Assembly: GCF_029626105.1 (NCBI RefSeq)
Contig: NZ_JARUBH010000009.1
Location: 2,356,001 to 2,420,000, forward strand
Length of the DNA stretch: 64,000 bases
Direction of reading: 5' to 3'
Origin: Solwaraspora sp. WMMD792
GTDB lineage: Bacteria; Actinomycetota; Actinomycetes; Mycobacteriales; Micromonosporaceae
In this document: positions 43,615 to 52,874 of the stretch, one piece after another
How positions within the stretch are numbered: the stretch's first letter is position 1
Layout of the letters: every line of letters starts with the position of its first letter
Notes under the pieces: model-generated
Seen by the model: only the letters and a program-made list of their open reading frames with translations
The model's database searches: none
Told to the model about the DNA's origin: nothing
Program-made: the position numbers and the translations under genes

Positions 43615-44538
43615 TCAGGCCGGCTGCGGGCCGGGCAGGATCCGGCGCAGCTGGCCGGGCACCGCCAGGCGGCGACGCCACTCCCGGGGGTAGCCGACCG
43701 ACACCTCCTCGAAGCGCACGCCGTCGTAGACGGTGGTGCGCGGGATGTGCAGGTGTCCGTAGACCATCACCGCCGCCCGGTACCGCAGGTGCCAGTCGGC
43801 GGTCCGGTCGGTGCCGCACCACATGGCGAACTCCGGGTAGCGCAGCACGTCCATCGGCGTCCGGACCAGCGGGTAGTGGTTGATCAGGACGGTGGGCAGT
43901 TGCGGTCCCACCTCGGCGAGACGCTCTTCGGTCTCCGCCAGCCGTCGCCAGCACCACTGCTCCCGGGTCGGGAACGGGTCCGGATGCAGCATCGCCTCGT
44001 CGGTGCAGACGATGCCGGTGCGGTGTGCGTACGCGAGCCCTTCCGCCTTGGTGCTGGTGCCCGGCGGCAGGAAGCTGTAGTCGTACAGGGTGAACAACGG
44101 TGCCACCGCCGCCGGTCCGCCGGGACCGGACCAGATCAGGTACGGGTCCTCCGGGGTCCGCACGTCGAGCGACCGGCAGAGGTCGACCAGGTGCGCGTAG
44201 CGCTCCACACCGCGCAGCTGTACCGGGTCATGCGCGGTGGTCCACAGTTCATGATTGCCCGGCGACCAGATCACCTCGGCGAACCGCTCGCGCAGCGTGG
44301 CCAGCGCCCACCGCACGTCGGCGATCGTCTCGGCGACGTCGCCGGCGACGATCAGCCAGTCCTGCGGCGCCGGCGCCGCCAGGTCGGCGACGATCTGGCG
44401 GTTCTCCGGGTACGCGATGTGCAGATCGCTGATCGCCCACAGCGTCGGTGCCGTCCCCGTGGCCTCCCCGTCGCCGCCGGTCTGCCGTACCGTCACCGTG
44501 GCCACCCTCCCGTCCGCGTTCCGTGTCCGGTCCACCAC
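43615..44538 (-). CDS. Calcineurin-like metallophosphoesterase
   Basis: Cytoplasmic phosphoesterase. Seen: metal motifs ISDLHIAYPENR, VAGDVAETIADVRW, VIWSPGNHELWT, INHYPLVRTP and VYGHLHIPRT, giving the complete DxH-GDxx-GNHE-H-GHxH set. 307 residues. This type is frequently found in actinomycetes beside a 4'-phosphopantetheinyl transferase and may act in acyl/peptidyl-carrier metabolism; here no transferase is adjacent, but an adenylation-domain gene lies 67 bp upstream in the same direction. GTG start, with a second GTG next to it. Convergent with meaB. Confidence 0.88.
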   Translation of the reverse strand: MVDRTRNADGRVATVTVRQTGGDGEATGTAPTLWAISDLHIAYPENRQIVADLAAPAPQDWLIVAGDVAETIADVRWALATLRERFAEVIWSPGNHELWTTAHDPVQLRGVERYAHLVDLCRSLDVRTPEDPYLIWSGPGGPAAVAPLFTLYDYSFLPPGTSTKAEGLAYAHRTGIVCTDEAMLHPDPFPTREQWCWRRLAETEERLAEVGPQLPTVLINHYPLVRTPMDVLRYPEFAMWCGTDRTADWHLRYRAAVMVYGHLHIPRTTVYDGVRFEEVSVGYPREWRRRLAVPGQLRRILPGPQPA

Positions 44539-44605
44539 CGGTGTCGATCATCCGGTACGCGGCCGCCGAGCGGTAGCCCGCCCGCCGATCGATGTCGGCG
44601 GGGGG

Positions 44606-46567
44606 TCACCCCGGCCCGGGGCCGCCACCACGACCGGCGACACCCGCGCTGGCCGCCACCACCACCCGGTTCTCGCCGCGCAGCCGGACGTCGGGCTCCG
44701 GCTCGGCGACCCGGGTCGCCCCGGACCGCTCGGGTGTCTCGTCGCCGTCGGTCCGGCGGTCACCGCGGCCGACCAGATGCAGCCGGCCGTCCTCGTCGAA
44801 GCGGCCCAGGTCCCCGCTGCGGTAGAGCAGCTCACCCGGGATCTCCGGAAACGGGTTGGCGACGTACCCAGCGGCGGCGCGCCATGGCGTGCCGTGCCGG
44901 CCGGCGCCGACACCCGCCCCGCCGATCAGGATGGCGCCGGTGGCACCGGGCGGCAGCAGCCGCAGCCGGTCGTCGGCGACGAGCAGGTGGCAGTTGTCGA
45001 CCGGCTGGCCGACCGGGATGGCGTCGCCGTCGGTCTCACCCACCCGGTGGTAGGCGACGGCGGCCGTTCCGACCGGGCCGTACCCGGTGCTGACCTCGAC
45101 CTGCGGCAGCAGGCGTCGCAGTCGGCGGGCACTGGCCGGCCGCAGCCCCGGACCCGGCACCACGACATGGCGCAGGCTGGCGAGACGCCCGGCGACCGCG
45201 GCGTCCCGCTCGATCGCCGCCACCATCGCGTCGAGCGTGTCCGGCTCCGTGTCGATCATCGTCACCTGCTCGGCCGCGACAACGGCGACCATGGTGGACA
45301 GATCCGGCCGGCCGGAGACGGGGGACGCCAGCACCAGCCGCCCGCCGGTGGTCAACGGCCAGATGAGGTTGCCGACCGACGGAGCAGGCCCGGGGCCGCC
45401 CGGCAGCACGACCTCACCGCCGGTGGCGGCGAAGAAGCGGGTCATGAAGTGCACCCGGTCCGTCAGGGCGACATGCCGACTGACGGTGCACCGCGGTACC
45501 CCGTCCGCGTCGGCGGTGACCAGGGCGTGCGCCAGGTCGTCGGGCGTACCCGCCGGTTCCGGGCGCCGGCGGGATGAGGGGACCTGACCCGGCCGTACGT
45601 CGATCACGCGGGCGCCGGACAGCACTGGATCCCCGGACGGCGCGGCGGCGAGCACAGGGGCACCGGGTACCGATGCCAGCACGGACCGTAGTCTGGCCGG
45701 TGACCAGCGCGGATCGACGGTGACATGGACGGCCCCGATCTTGAGCAGCGCGAGACTGGCCACCGGCAGCGCCGGACCGGCGGCGAGCAGTACCGGCACC
45801 GGGTCGCCGGGCCGGACGCCGACCTCGGCCAGGGTCGCAGCCAGTCCGTTGGCGGCGTCGTCCAGTTCACGGTAGGTGAGGCGGCCTCCCGCGCCACTGA
45901 CCGCGACCCGCTGGGGATGCCGGTCCACCGCCTGCTCGACCAGCAGGTGCAGCGGACGGAACGGCCCACGGTCCACCCGACGACCGGCGTACCGGTCGAG
46001 CAACAGGTCACGAGAGGTACCGCTGATGCCGGCGGTACGCCAGCTGGCCTGGCCGGGTTCGTCGACCAGTTCGCGCAGCACCTCCGCGTACAGCTCGGCG
46101 ACCGCCGGCAGGCAGCGCCGCCACGGGTCCCCGCCGGGGCAGCTGGCGTGGATGGTCAGGTGGTTCGCGGTGACCCGCCAGTCGATTCGGGCCGTGGGCG
46201 GGCCGGGCGGAGCCGCCACCCCGGTGGTCGCCCGCACCAGCAGGGTGTCCCGCCGTTCCGGCAGCAGGTCCACCGGGCGCAGCCGCCGGGACAGCCAGGA
46301 GCGGACCGCCGGGCCGGCCAGATGGCGCAGCTGCTCAGGGGGGTCGACCAGGTCGAGGCCGAGCGTCGTCGTGGTCGACCGGATCGGCACCGGCCGGTCC
46401 AACCGGGCGGCGGTCTCCAGCGCGGCGAGCGCTCCGAAGACGACCGCCTGGGCTTCGTCGATCGACGTCCGGGCGCCGACACAGGACGTGCGGTAGGTCG
46501 CCACGGTCGGGGCCACCCGGGTGGACGCCGCCGTCCCGTCGCTGGCCTGGACACGTTCGGATGCCAT
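44606..46567 (-). CDS. Degenerate stand-alone NRPS-like condensation-remnant/adenylation protein
   Basis: 653 residues resembling the end of a condensation domain followed by an AMP-binding domain. Seen: residues about 1-185 (LLVRATTGVAAPPG, TIHASCPGG, LRELVDEPG), then adenylation features LVEQAVDRHPQRVAVSGAGGRLTYRELDD, LLKIGAVHVTVDPRW, GYGPVGTAAVAYH, YRSGDLGRFDEDGRLHLVGRGD. Key motifs are eroded: the TSGSTGxPKG loop reads TADADGVPRCTV, the YGPTE Glu is lost, and the C-terminal catalytic Lys (A10) and any carrier domain are missing. ATG 46567 has GGGGAGGACAG upstream. It may be non-catalytic, or a relic; function unknown. Confidence 0.78.
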   Translation of the reverse strand: MASERVQASDGTAASTRVAPTVATYRTSCVGARTSIDEAQAVVFGALAALETAARLDRPVPIRSTTTTLGLDLVDPPEQLRHLAGPAVRSWLSRRLRPVDLLPERRDTLLVRATTGVAAPPGPPTARIDWRVTANHLTIHASCPGGDPWRRCLPAVAELYAEVLRELVDEPGQASWRTAGISGTSRDLLLDRYAGRRVDRGPFRPLHLLVEQAVDRHPQRVAVSGAGGRLTYRELDDAANGLAATLAEVGVRPGDPVPVLLAAGPALPVASLALLKIGAVHVTVDPRWSPARLRSVLASVPGAPVLAAAPSGDPVLSGARVIDVRPGQVPSSRRRPEPAGTPDDLAHALVTADADGVPRCTVSRHVALTDRVHFMTRFFAATGGEVVLPGGPGPAPSVGNLIWPLTTGGRLVLASPVSGRPDLSTMVAVVAAEQVTMIDTEPDTLDAMVAAIERDAAVAGRLASLRHVVVPGPGLRPASARRLRRLLPQVEVSTGYGPVGTAAVAYHRVGETDGDAIPVGQPVDNCHLLVADDRLRLLPPGATGAILIGGAGVGAGRHGTPWRAAAGYVANPFPEIPGELLYRSGDLGRFDEDGRLHLVGRGDRRTDGDETPERSGATRVAEPEPDVRLRGENRVVVAASAGVAGRGGGPGPG

Positions 46568-46731
46568 TCCGCTGTCCTCCCCTGGCGACGGCGCGCTGCC
46601 GATCGACCACGAACGCAAAACTCACCGCGATCGGACCATCACCCAGAGAGGTTATGTCAAATAGGCAGAAGTGAAAACATCTAACTTTGCGTGACGACGA
46701 TTTCCGACAACAGGTACTCCCGCTCCCCTAC

Positions 46732-46752
46732 GCCGCATAGTTCCTATGCGGC
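46732..46752. promoter_or_regulatory. Perfect inverted repeat, 9-bp arms
   Basis: GCCGCATAG (46732-46740) and CTATGCGGC (46744-46752) around TTC. It lies about 165 bp upstream of the adenylation-protein start and downstream of the cellulase terminator. It could be an operator or a second hairpin; no T-tract favours terminator action. Confidence 0.55.
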
Positions 46753-46770
46753 ACATGCCGGAAAGGTGGC

Positions 46771-46813
46771 GGGGTGCCGTGCCGACCTTCCGGTTCGGCC
46801 GTCACGGCACCCC
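46771..46813 (-). terminator. Terminator-like hairpin after the cellulase gene
   Basis: GGGGTGCCGTG (46771-46781) pairs perfectly with CACGGCACCCC (46803-46813), with a 21-nt loop. It lies 45 bp beyond the cellulase stop codon on its transcribed side. No U-run. Confidence 0.65.
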
Positions 46814-46857
46814 ACCGACCGACGCGAATACTCCCACTCGGTGGCTAATGCCGGCTT

Positions 46858-48249
46858 TCAGTGGGTCGGGAAGTCGTCCGCACTGCGAATCCGTTCCCGA
46901 ATCCAGACACCCGCCTCCTTGAGCGGGGCGGTACCGGCGTAGGAGCCGCTGCCGCACACACCGGTTCGGAAGACCGCCCCGGACCGGAAGTCGTCGGAAT
47001 AGTTCCAGTTCACCCAGCTGATTTTGCGCGATTCCAGCAGGTCGATCCACAACTGGGCGTTGACCAGATCGTTGGCCCCGTCGCCGGTGTAGGTCTGGAT
47101 GCCGAACTCGGTGACGAACATCGGCAGCTGGTCCGCCGCCCGCGACAGCGCCGAGCGGTACGCGTCGTGATGCGAGCCGGCGTAGAAGTGGAAGGTGTAC
47201 ATGATGTTGGTCGCGTTCACCGGATTGGCGATGACCTCGGCCTCGCTGCCGCCTTCCGACACACCCAGCGACGACCAGGCCCGGGTGCCGACCAGCACGA
47301 TGCCGTCCGGGTCGGCCGCCCTGATCACCGGGATGACCTGCTCGGCGTAGCTCTTGATACCGGCCCAGTCGACCCCGTTCGGCTCATTGGCGATCTCGTA
47401 GAGCACGTTCGGCTTGCCGGCGTGCCGCTGGGCGATCTCAGCGAAGAAGGTCTTGGCCCGGTCCAGGTTGTAGTTGGGGTCACCCGGGGTCAGCATGTGC
47501 CAGTCGACGATGGCGTACATGCCACGGGCGGTCGCCTCGTCGATCAGTCCGTGCACCCGGTCGGTGAAGCCGCGCGGATCGGTCTCGTAGCCGTCCTCCT
47601 GGATGTACATCGAGATCCGCAGGACGTCGGCCCGCCAGTCGGTGGCGAGCGTGTCCAGCGAGGCATCGTCGAGACAGTGGGCGTACCACTGCAGACCGTG
47701 CGTGCTCATGCCGCGCAACTGGATCGGGTGGCCGTGCTGGTTGCACAGGTTGACCCCGCAGACCCGCAACTGACCGTTGACCGCGACCGGCGTGGTGCCG
47801 GTCGGCGGCGGGGTCGTCGGCGGAGCCGTCGTCGGCGGCGGGGTGGTCGGGGCCGGTCCGCCAGCGCAGTCGGCCCCGTTGACCGTACAGTTGCCGGGTG
47901 TTCCGCTGCCGACGACGATGAACCCGAACGTGGTGCTGCCGCCGGCCGCGATGGTGCCGTTCCAACTGGCGTTGTCGAACGTGTACCGGTTACCGACGGC
48001 GGCCGACCGTGCGTTCCACGACGAGCTGACCCGGCTGCCGGCCGGCAGGTCGAAGCTCACCTGCCAGGAGGTGATGGTGCCGGCCGTGTCGTTGGTGACG
48101 GTGAACCGGCCCTCGTAGCCGCTGCCCCAGTCGTTGACCTTCACGAAGGCCGCGGTGGCGGCGCTGGCCGACGGCGCGAGCAGGGCCACCGCCCCGACGA
48201 CGGCCGCCGCGAGCCCTCCGGCTGCGACGACGAAACTCCAACGGCGCAC
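46858..48249 (-). CDS. Secreted GH5 cellulase with N-terminal CBM2
   Basis: Extracellular endo-beta-1,4-glucanase. Seen in order: signal peptide (RRWSFVVAAGGLAAAVVGAVALLAPSASA), a family-2 carbohydrate-binding module (residues about 32-130: FVKVNDWGSGYEGRFTVTN, SWQVSFDLPAGSRVSSSWNA), a Pro/Thr linker, then a GH5 catalytic domain (GQLRVCGVNLCNQHGHPIQLRGMSTHGLQW, ADVLRISMYIQEDGY, acid/base Glu in LYEIANEPNGVDWAG, nucleophile Glu in FVTEFGIQTYTGDG). Binding Trp residues of CBM2 look conserved. GTG 48249 is used because GAGGGAGG precedes it; a longer frame to 48339 adds a non-signal stretch. 463 residues. Confidence 0.95.
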   Translation of the reverse strand: MRRWSFVVAAGGLAAAVVGAVALLAPSASAATAAFVKVNDWGSGYEGRFTVTNDTAGTITSWQVSFDLPAGSRVSSSWNARSAAVGNRYTFDNASWNGTIAAGGSTTFGFIVVGSGTPGNCTVNGADCAGGPAPTTPPPTTAPPTTPPPTGTTPVAVNGQLRVCGVNLCNQHGHPIQLRGMSTHGLQWYAHCLDDASLDTLATDWRADVLRISMYIQEDGYETDPRGFTDRVHGLIDEATARGMYAIVDWHMLTPGDPNYNLDRAKTFFAEIAQRHAGKPNVLYEIANEPNGVDWAGIKSYAEQVIPVIRAADPDGIVLVGTRAWSSLGVSEGGSEAEVIANPVNATNIMYTFHFYAGSHHDAYRSALSRAADQLPMFVTEFGIQTYTGDGANDLVNAQLWIDLLESRKISWVNWNYSDDFRSGAVFRTGVCGSGSYAGTAPLKEAGVWIRERIRSADDFPTH

Positions 48250-48295
48250 GACGCCCTCCCTCAGGTCAGCGGGCACAACATATCGACGTGCGACG

Positions 48296-50095
48296 TTAAA
48301 CAAGATTTTCAGTAAGGTCAACCGTCGAGGTGGGACCACCGGTCCAGCTGTCCCACAGCCGCCGGTAGTCGCCGCCGGCGGCGATCAGCTCGTCGTGCGT
48401 ACCCGAGGCCACGACCCGGCCGGCGTCGAGCACCACGATCCGGTCGGCCCGCCGGGCCTGGGTGAGCCGGTGCGCGACGATCAGGGTGGTCCGACCGGCG
48501 GTCGCGGCGAACGCGGCCCGTTCCAGGTCCCGCGCGCCGGCGCTGCCCGCCTCCGCCGTCGCCTCGTCGAGGATCGCCACGTCCGGATCGGCCAGCACCA
48601 ACCGGGCCAGAGCGAGCTGCTGTGCCTGGGCGGCGGTCGGCTGGTGACCGCCCTCCCCGACCACACTGTCGACGCCGTCGGGCAGCGCCCGGACCCAACC
48701 GAGCGCGCCCACCGTGGCCAGCGCGTCGGTGATCTCGTCGGTGGTGGCGTCGGCGCGGGCCAGCCGCAGATCCTCGGTCAGCGGACCGGCGAACACGTGC
48801 ACGTCCTGACTGACCAGCGCGATCCGACCGGCGAGCCCCGGGTGACCGGCACGGTCCGCCCCGGCGACCGGCACCCCGCCGAGCCGGACCGTGCCCGCGG
48901 TCGGCTGGAGCAGCCCGGCGACCACGCCGGCCAGGGTGCTCTTGCCGGCGCCGCTCACCCCGACCAGCGCCACCCGTTGCCCCGGCTCGACACGCAGCGT
49001 CACGTCGCGCAGCACCAACGGGCCGTCGTCGTACCGGTGGCTGACGCCGTCGATCTCGAGCCCGGTGCCGGCTGGCACGACCGTCCCGGTCACGGCCGGT
49101 GCCGGGGGCAGATCGGCCACCCCCACCAGGCGCGCCAGGCTGGCCCCGGCCTGCTGGACCTGGTCGAACTCGGCGACCAGCGCGCCGAGAGGATTGAACA
49201 GCCGGTGAAAGTACAGCGCAGCGGCCGTGGTAGCCCCGACCGTCACCAGGTCCGCCCGCACCAGCAGGAAGCCGACCACCAGCACCGAGGTCAGCCCGAC
49301 GCACTCGGCCCGGTTGAGCCGGGAGCCGAACCGGGTGAACATCCGCAGCACGGACACCGACAGGTCGCGCGACGCCGCCGAGCGCTGCTCGATCGCGGCG
49401 AGGTGTGCCGCCTCCAGCCGGTACGCGCGGACCGTCGCCGCGCCGCGCAGCGCGCCGATCATCGCCTGGGACCGTTCCCCGGTGACCACCCGTTCCCGCG
49501 CGTAGTACGGCCCCGAGCGGGGCAGGTACCAGCGCAACGCGAGCAGGTACATCGGCACCGCGGTCAACCCGGCCAGGCCGAGCCGCCAGTCCAGCGCGAA
49601 CAGTCCGGCGACGGTGAGCCCGACGGTCAGCAGCGCGGACACCAGCACCGGCGCGGTGTCGGTGATGACCCGGGTCACCACCGACACGTCGTCACCGACC
49701 CGGGCCAGCAGGTCGCCGGTGCCGGTGCGGTCCAGCGTCCGTTCGGGCAGGTGCAGGGCCCGGTCGAGCACCCGTTCGCGCAGCCGGGCCAGCACGGTCT
49801 CCCCGGTCCGGGCGGCCAGCGCGGCGCCGAGACCGGTCAGTACGGCGCCGACGGTGGCCGCGAGCACGATCAGCACCACCGAACGGACCACCTGCCCGGT
49901 GTCGGCACCGGCCCGAATGTCGTCGACCATGACGCCGAGCACCCAGGGCGCGACCAGCCCACTGGCGCTGGCCGCCAGGACGGTCACCAGCGCGGATCCA
50001 CTCAGCACGCCGGCGCGGCGCAGCTGCCCGCCGAGCACCACCCAGGTGCGCCCGCCGGTGGCGGTCGGCAGCCGGTCGCGGGCGGGGCCGGTCAT
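48296..50095 (-). CDS. ABC exporter half with intact Walker A but degenerate signature motif
   Basis: Membrane permease fused to an ATPase, second half of a heterodimeric exporter. Seen: six hydrophobic segments (residues 20-290), then Walker [20 protein letters not shown], Walker [14 protein letters not shown] and H-loop [12 protein letters not shown]. The LSGGQ signature is replaced by [14 protein letters not shown]. 599 residues. Overlaps the partner gene (ATGA at 50092). With the partner's intact signature it can form one working composite ATP site. The iron box upstream of the pair suggests siderophore or metal export. Confidence 0.9.
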   Translation of the reverse strand: MTGPARDRLPTATGGRTWVVLGGQLRRAGVLSGSALVTVLAASASGLVAPWVLGVMVDDIRAGADTGQVVRSVVLIVLAATVGAVLTGLGAALAARTGETVLARLRERVLDRALHLPERTLDRTGTGDLLARVGDDVSVVTRVITDTAPVLVSALLTVGLTVAGLFALDWRLGLAGLTAVPMYLLALRWYLPRSGPYYARERVVTGERSQAMIGALRGAATVRAYRLEAAHLAAIEQRSAASRDLSVSVLRMFTRFGSRLNRAECVGLTSVLVVGFLLVRADLVTVGATTAAALYFHRLFNPLGALVAEFDQVQQAGASLARLVGVADLPPAPAVTGTVVPAGTGLEIDGVSHRYDDGPLVLRDVTLRVEPGQRVALVGVSGAGKSTLAGVVAGLLQPTAGTVRLGGVPVAGADRAGHPGLAGRIALVSQDVHVFAGPLTEDLRLARADATTDEITDALATVGALGWVRALPDGVDSVVGEGGHQPTAAQAQQLALARLVLADPDVAILDEATAEAGSAGARDLERAAFAATAGRTTLIVAHRLTQARRADRIVVLDAGRVVASGTHDELIAAGGDYRRLWDSWTGGPTSTVDLTENLV

Positions 50096-51834
50096 CGCAG
50101 CACCGCCGCTCGGTAGGTCGGATCGGTCCGGACAAGGTCGTGGTGCGGCGCGGTGCCCACCACCCGGCCGGCGGCCAGGACGCAGACCCGGTCGGCCCGG
50201 CTGAGCAGCGCCGGGCTGCTGGTCACCACCAGGGTGGCCCGGGCCTCTGCCGTGACGGCCGGGCTCACCGTACGGCCGTGGCGGGCCGCTCGCAGACCGG
50301 CCGCCAGCCGTTCCTCGGTGGTCGCGTCGACCGCCGTCGTCGGGTCGTGCAGCACGAGGATCGGCGGGTCGGCGGCCAGCGCCCGGGCCAGCCCGATCCG
50401 CTGTCGCTGGCCGCCGGAGAGACTGGCGCCCCGGTCGGTGACCGGATGGTCGAGCCCGGCGGGATGCGCCGCGACGATGTCGTCCGCGCCGGCGGCGCCG
50501 ATCGCCGCCGGTAGCGGGTCCGCTGCCGGGCCGGGCCGGACCAGCAGGTTGGAGCGCAGCGTACCGGCGAACAAGGCCGTGTCGTGCGGTTCGACCAGGA
50601 GGCGTTCACGCAGGCCGTCGAGGGTCAGCTCGGCGACCGGTACGCCGTCCACCGCCACCGTTCCCCGATGGTCGTCGGCGGCGACGGCACCGCGCAGCAG
50701 GTCGAGCAGCGCTTCGGCGTCGCGCGGCTCGTACGCCACCACTGCGAGCAGCTCACCCGCTGTCAGCCGCAGGTCGACGTCGCGCAGCGAGCGGTAGCTG
50801 ACCGCGGTCAGTGTCAGGCGCACCGGCTGCGGCCGGGGCGCCGGACGCTGACCGGGCAGTACGGCGGGCGGTGCGGCGAGCACCCGGGCGACCCGCGCGG
50901 CCGAAGCCCGCACGGCGGCGGCGAGCTGACCGCAGAAGCCGAGGGCACGGACCGGCTCGGCGATGAACTGGGCCAGACCGACCACGGTGATGAACTCACC
51001 GACGCCGATCCGACCCTGGACCGCCATCACGCCGGCCGCACCGGCGACGCCGGCCAGGAGCAGCCCGCTGGCACCGGCGGTGATCCCCTGGTAGACGCCG
51101 GCCATGGTGGTCGCCCGCAGGGTCACCTGGAGGGTGTGCCGGCTCGACTCGCGGTAGCGCCGGGCCGCGTTGCGCTGCGCGCCGAACCCGCGCAGCGCGC
51201 GCAGCCCGTCGACCAGGTCGGTGGCGAGCGCGGTGGTCGCCCCGGCGGCGGCCTGCTGCGCGCCGGTACGCCGGGTGACCACCGGGGCGAGCGCCTGCAG
51301 GGCCAGCACCAGCGCCGGCACGCCGAGCAGGACACCGAGGCCGAGCGGCACGTCGATGGTGAGCAGGACCACGGACGAGACCGCCAGCGCCGCCACCGCG
51401 GCGACGGCGACAGTGGCGGCCCGGATGATCAACGCGGTCCGTTCGGCGTCGGCGGCGGCGATGGCGAGCAGCTCGCCGGAGCGCAGCCCGGTGCGGTGCC
51501 CGCGCGGGTCGAGTGCCCGCCCGGCGACCTCCACCCGGAGCCGGTGGGTTTCCCGGTGGATCGCGGTCTCGGTCAGCCGGGCACCGAACCGCCAGGCGAA
51601 GGTGAGGACGGTGAACAGGGCGGCCAGCCCGGCGACCGAAACCGCGAGCGCGGTCCAGTCGCCGGTCGCGACGGCCTGCTCGACGATCAGTCCGATGGCC
51701 AGCGGTACCGCCGCTTCGGCCGCCTGGTGCAGGCTGAGCAGTGCGACGCCGGCGGTGAGTCGGCCGCGGTGCCGGCGCAGGGTGCGCCGCAGCAGCCGGG
51801 CCGCGGTCAGCGGGGCGGGACGGGGTACGGGCAC
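50092..51834 (-). CDS. ABC exporter half with degenerate Walker A but intact signature motif
   Basis: First half of the heterodimeric exporter. Seen: six hydrophobic segments ([45 protein letters not shown] and others), then an ATPase domain in which Walker A reads [17 protein letters not shown] instead of GxxGxGKST, but the signature [17 protein letters not shown] is complete; Walker B is [12 protein letters not shown], where the catalytic Glu is replaced. 580 residues. GTG with GGAGAGAG upstream. An iron-box-like palindrome lies 58-76 bp before it. Confidence 0.9.
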   Translation of the reverse strand: MPVPRPAPLTAARLLRRTLRRHRGRLTAGVALLSLHQAAEAAVPLAIGLIVEQAVATGDWTALAVSVAGLAALFTVLTFAWRFGARLTETAIHRETHRLRVEVAGRALDPRGHRTGLRSGELLAIAAADAERTALIIRAATVAVAAVAALAVSSVVLLTIDVPLGLGVLLGVPALVLALQALAPVVTRRTGAQQAAAGATTALATDLVDGLRALRGFGAQRNAARRYRESSRHTLQVTLRATTMAGVYQGITAGASGLLLAGVAGAAGVMAVQGRIGVGEFITVVGLAQFIAEPVRALGFCGQLAAAVRASAARVARVLAAPPAVLPGQRPAPRPQPVRLTLTAVSYRSLRDVDLRLTAGELLAVVAYEPRDAEALLDLLRGAVAADDHRGTVAVDGVPVAELTLDGLRERLLVEPHDTALFAGTLRSNLLVRPGPAADPLPAAIGAAGADDIVAAHPAGLDHPVTDRGASLSGGQRQRIGLARALAADPPILVLHDPTTAVDATTEERLAAGLRAARHGRTVSPAVTAEARATLVVTSSPALLSRADRVCVLAAGRVVGTAPHHDLVRTDPTYRAAVLR

Positions 51835-51891
51835 GGCAGGTCTCTCTCCGGCGGGGTCGGTGGCGGGTCCGGCTCACCGACCGGCTACCGG

Positions 51892-51910
51892 TGAGCAGAG
51901 GCTAACCTAA
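51892..51910 (-). promoter_or_regulatory. Putative IdeR/DmdR iron box before the ABC exporter pair
   Basis: TGAGCAGAGGCTAACCTAA matches the consensus TTAGGTTAGGCTAACCTAA at 15 of 19 positions by hand count, with a perfect right half. It sits 58-76 bp upstream of the exporter start, consistent with repression under iron-replete conditions. Confidence 0.62.
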
Positions 51911-51996
51911 GCCGCGACCGGGCTCCATCATCGATCACCGGCACCGGACATGACGGTCGCCACGTTGGGGGTGACATCCGGTCCACCATGAGATAA

Positions 51997-52021
51997 GTTC
52001 TTCTCAGGTTGAGTTGTTCTT
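51997..52021 (+). promoter_or_regulatory. GTTCTT direct repeats before the Nudix regulator
   Basis: GTTCTT at 51997-52002 and 52016-52021, 19 bp apart, inside an AT-rich 60-bp pocket (GAGATAAGTTCTTCTCAGG and TTAGTTAGAGATTTTC). This is the only AT-rich stretch before the operon and includes its promoter; as NrtR-type proteins autoregulate, it is the likeliest binding site. Confidence 0.45.
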
Positions 52022-52055
52022 AGTTAGAGATTTTCTAGCAACGAGAAGGATCGCG

Positions 52056-52874
52056 ATGTCGGAGGCCGAGTTCCTCGCCAGCTACGACCCTCGGGCGTTC
52101 CCGCCGGTCGCCGTCACCGTCGACGTGGTGGCACTGACCATCCGCGACGCGCGGCTGCACGTGCTGCTCGTGCGGCGGGGCGCGCCGCCACACGAAGGGG
52201 CCTGGGCGCTACCCGGCGGCTTCGTCCAGCCCAATGAGGACCTGCCCACCGCCGCCGCCCGGGAGCTCGCCGAGGAGACCGGGCTGGACACCCGGCCCGG
52301 CCGGGCCGCCGCGATGGACCGGGTGCACCTGGAGCAGCTGGCCAGCTACGGCGCACCCGAGCGGGACCCGCGGATGCGGATCGTCTCCGTGGCGTACCTC
52401 GCCTTCGCGCCAGAGCTGCCCGACCCGGCGGCCGGCAGCGACGCCGCCGCCGCGGCCTGGGTGCCGGTGGACGCGCTCGGCCTACCCGAGCAGGCCGACC
52501 CGGACCGGCCGGTACGGCAACTGCCCGGCACCAGCCGGCGGCTCGCGTTCGACCACGCCCGGATCGTCGTCGACGGTCTGGACCGGGCCCGCGCCAAGCT
52601 CGAGTACACCCCGCTGGCCACCCGGTTCGTCGGCGACGAGTTCACCATCAGCGAGCTGCGCGGCGTCTACCAGACCGTCTGGGGCGTCGAACTGCACGCC
52701 GGCAACTTCCACCGCAAGGTGCTGTCCGTACCCGGCTTCCTGGAAAGCGTCGGCGCCACCACCGAACGCGGCGGCCCGCGCGGCGGACCCCGGTCGCGCA
52801 TCTACCGGGCCGGCGACGCCCGGCTGCTGCACCCGGCGCTGCTGCGCCCCGCCCGGGAGGAGGAGGTCAGGTGA
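52056..52874 (+). CDS. NrtR-type regulator: Nudix domain plus winged helix
   Basis: Probable ADP-ribose/NAD-metabolite-sensing transcription factor. Seen: Nudix fold at residues 15-160 with a complete Nudix box GFVQPNEDLPTAAARELAEETGL (residues 55-77, all GX5EX7REUXEEXGU positions present), then a winged-helix DNA-binding part from about 195 (EYTPLATRFVGDEFTISELRGVYQTVWGVELHAGNFHRKVL, SVGATTERGGPRGGPRSRIYRAG), the NrtR C-terminal signature. Many NrtRs have a broken box; this one could hydrolyse. ATG 52056 with GAGAAGGA. 272 residues. First of a four-gene coupled operon, the GTG of the next gene overlapping its stop. Confidence 0.88.
   Translation: MSEAEFLASYDPRAFPPVAVTVDVVALTIRDARLHVLLVRRGAPPHEGAWALPGGFVQPNEDLPTAAARELAEETGLDTRPGRAAAMDRVHLEQLASYGAPERDPRMRIVSVAYLAFAPELPDPAAGSDAAAAAWVPVDALGLPEQADPDRPVRQLPGTSRRLAFDHARIVVDGLDRARAKLEYTPLATRFVGDEFTISELRGVYQTVWGVELHAGNFHRKVLSVPGFLESVGATTERGGPRGGPRSRIYRAGDARLLHPALLRPAREEEVR

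Larger units (their letters stand above)
46568..46857. other. Intergenic region, 290 bp
   Basis: No gene. AT-rich pocket at about 46650-46690 before the adenylation gene (leftward promoter likely), a short perfect hairpin at 46732-46752, and a long stem at 46771-46813 that probably ends cellulase transcription. Both hairpins are listed separately. Confidence 0.6.

Noticed and set aside
44606-46567. A complete NRPS biosynthetic cluster
   Set aside because: Only one degenerate adenylation-like gene, no carrier domain, thioesterase, phosphopantetheinyl transferase or tailoring set nearby.
46861-48315. Long plus-strand frame opposite the cellulase
   Set aside because: Antisense to a multi-domain cellulase with all motifs; composition typical of a shadow.
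48134-50116. 660-codon frame opposite the ABC exporter half
   Set aside because: Arg/Gln/His-rich antisense frame with no domain; the minus-strand ABC protein has clear motifs.
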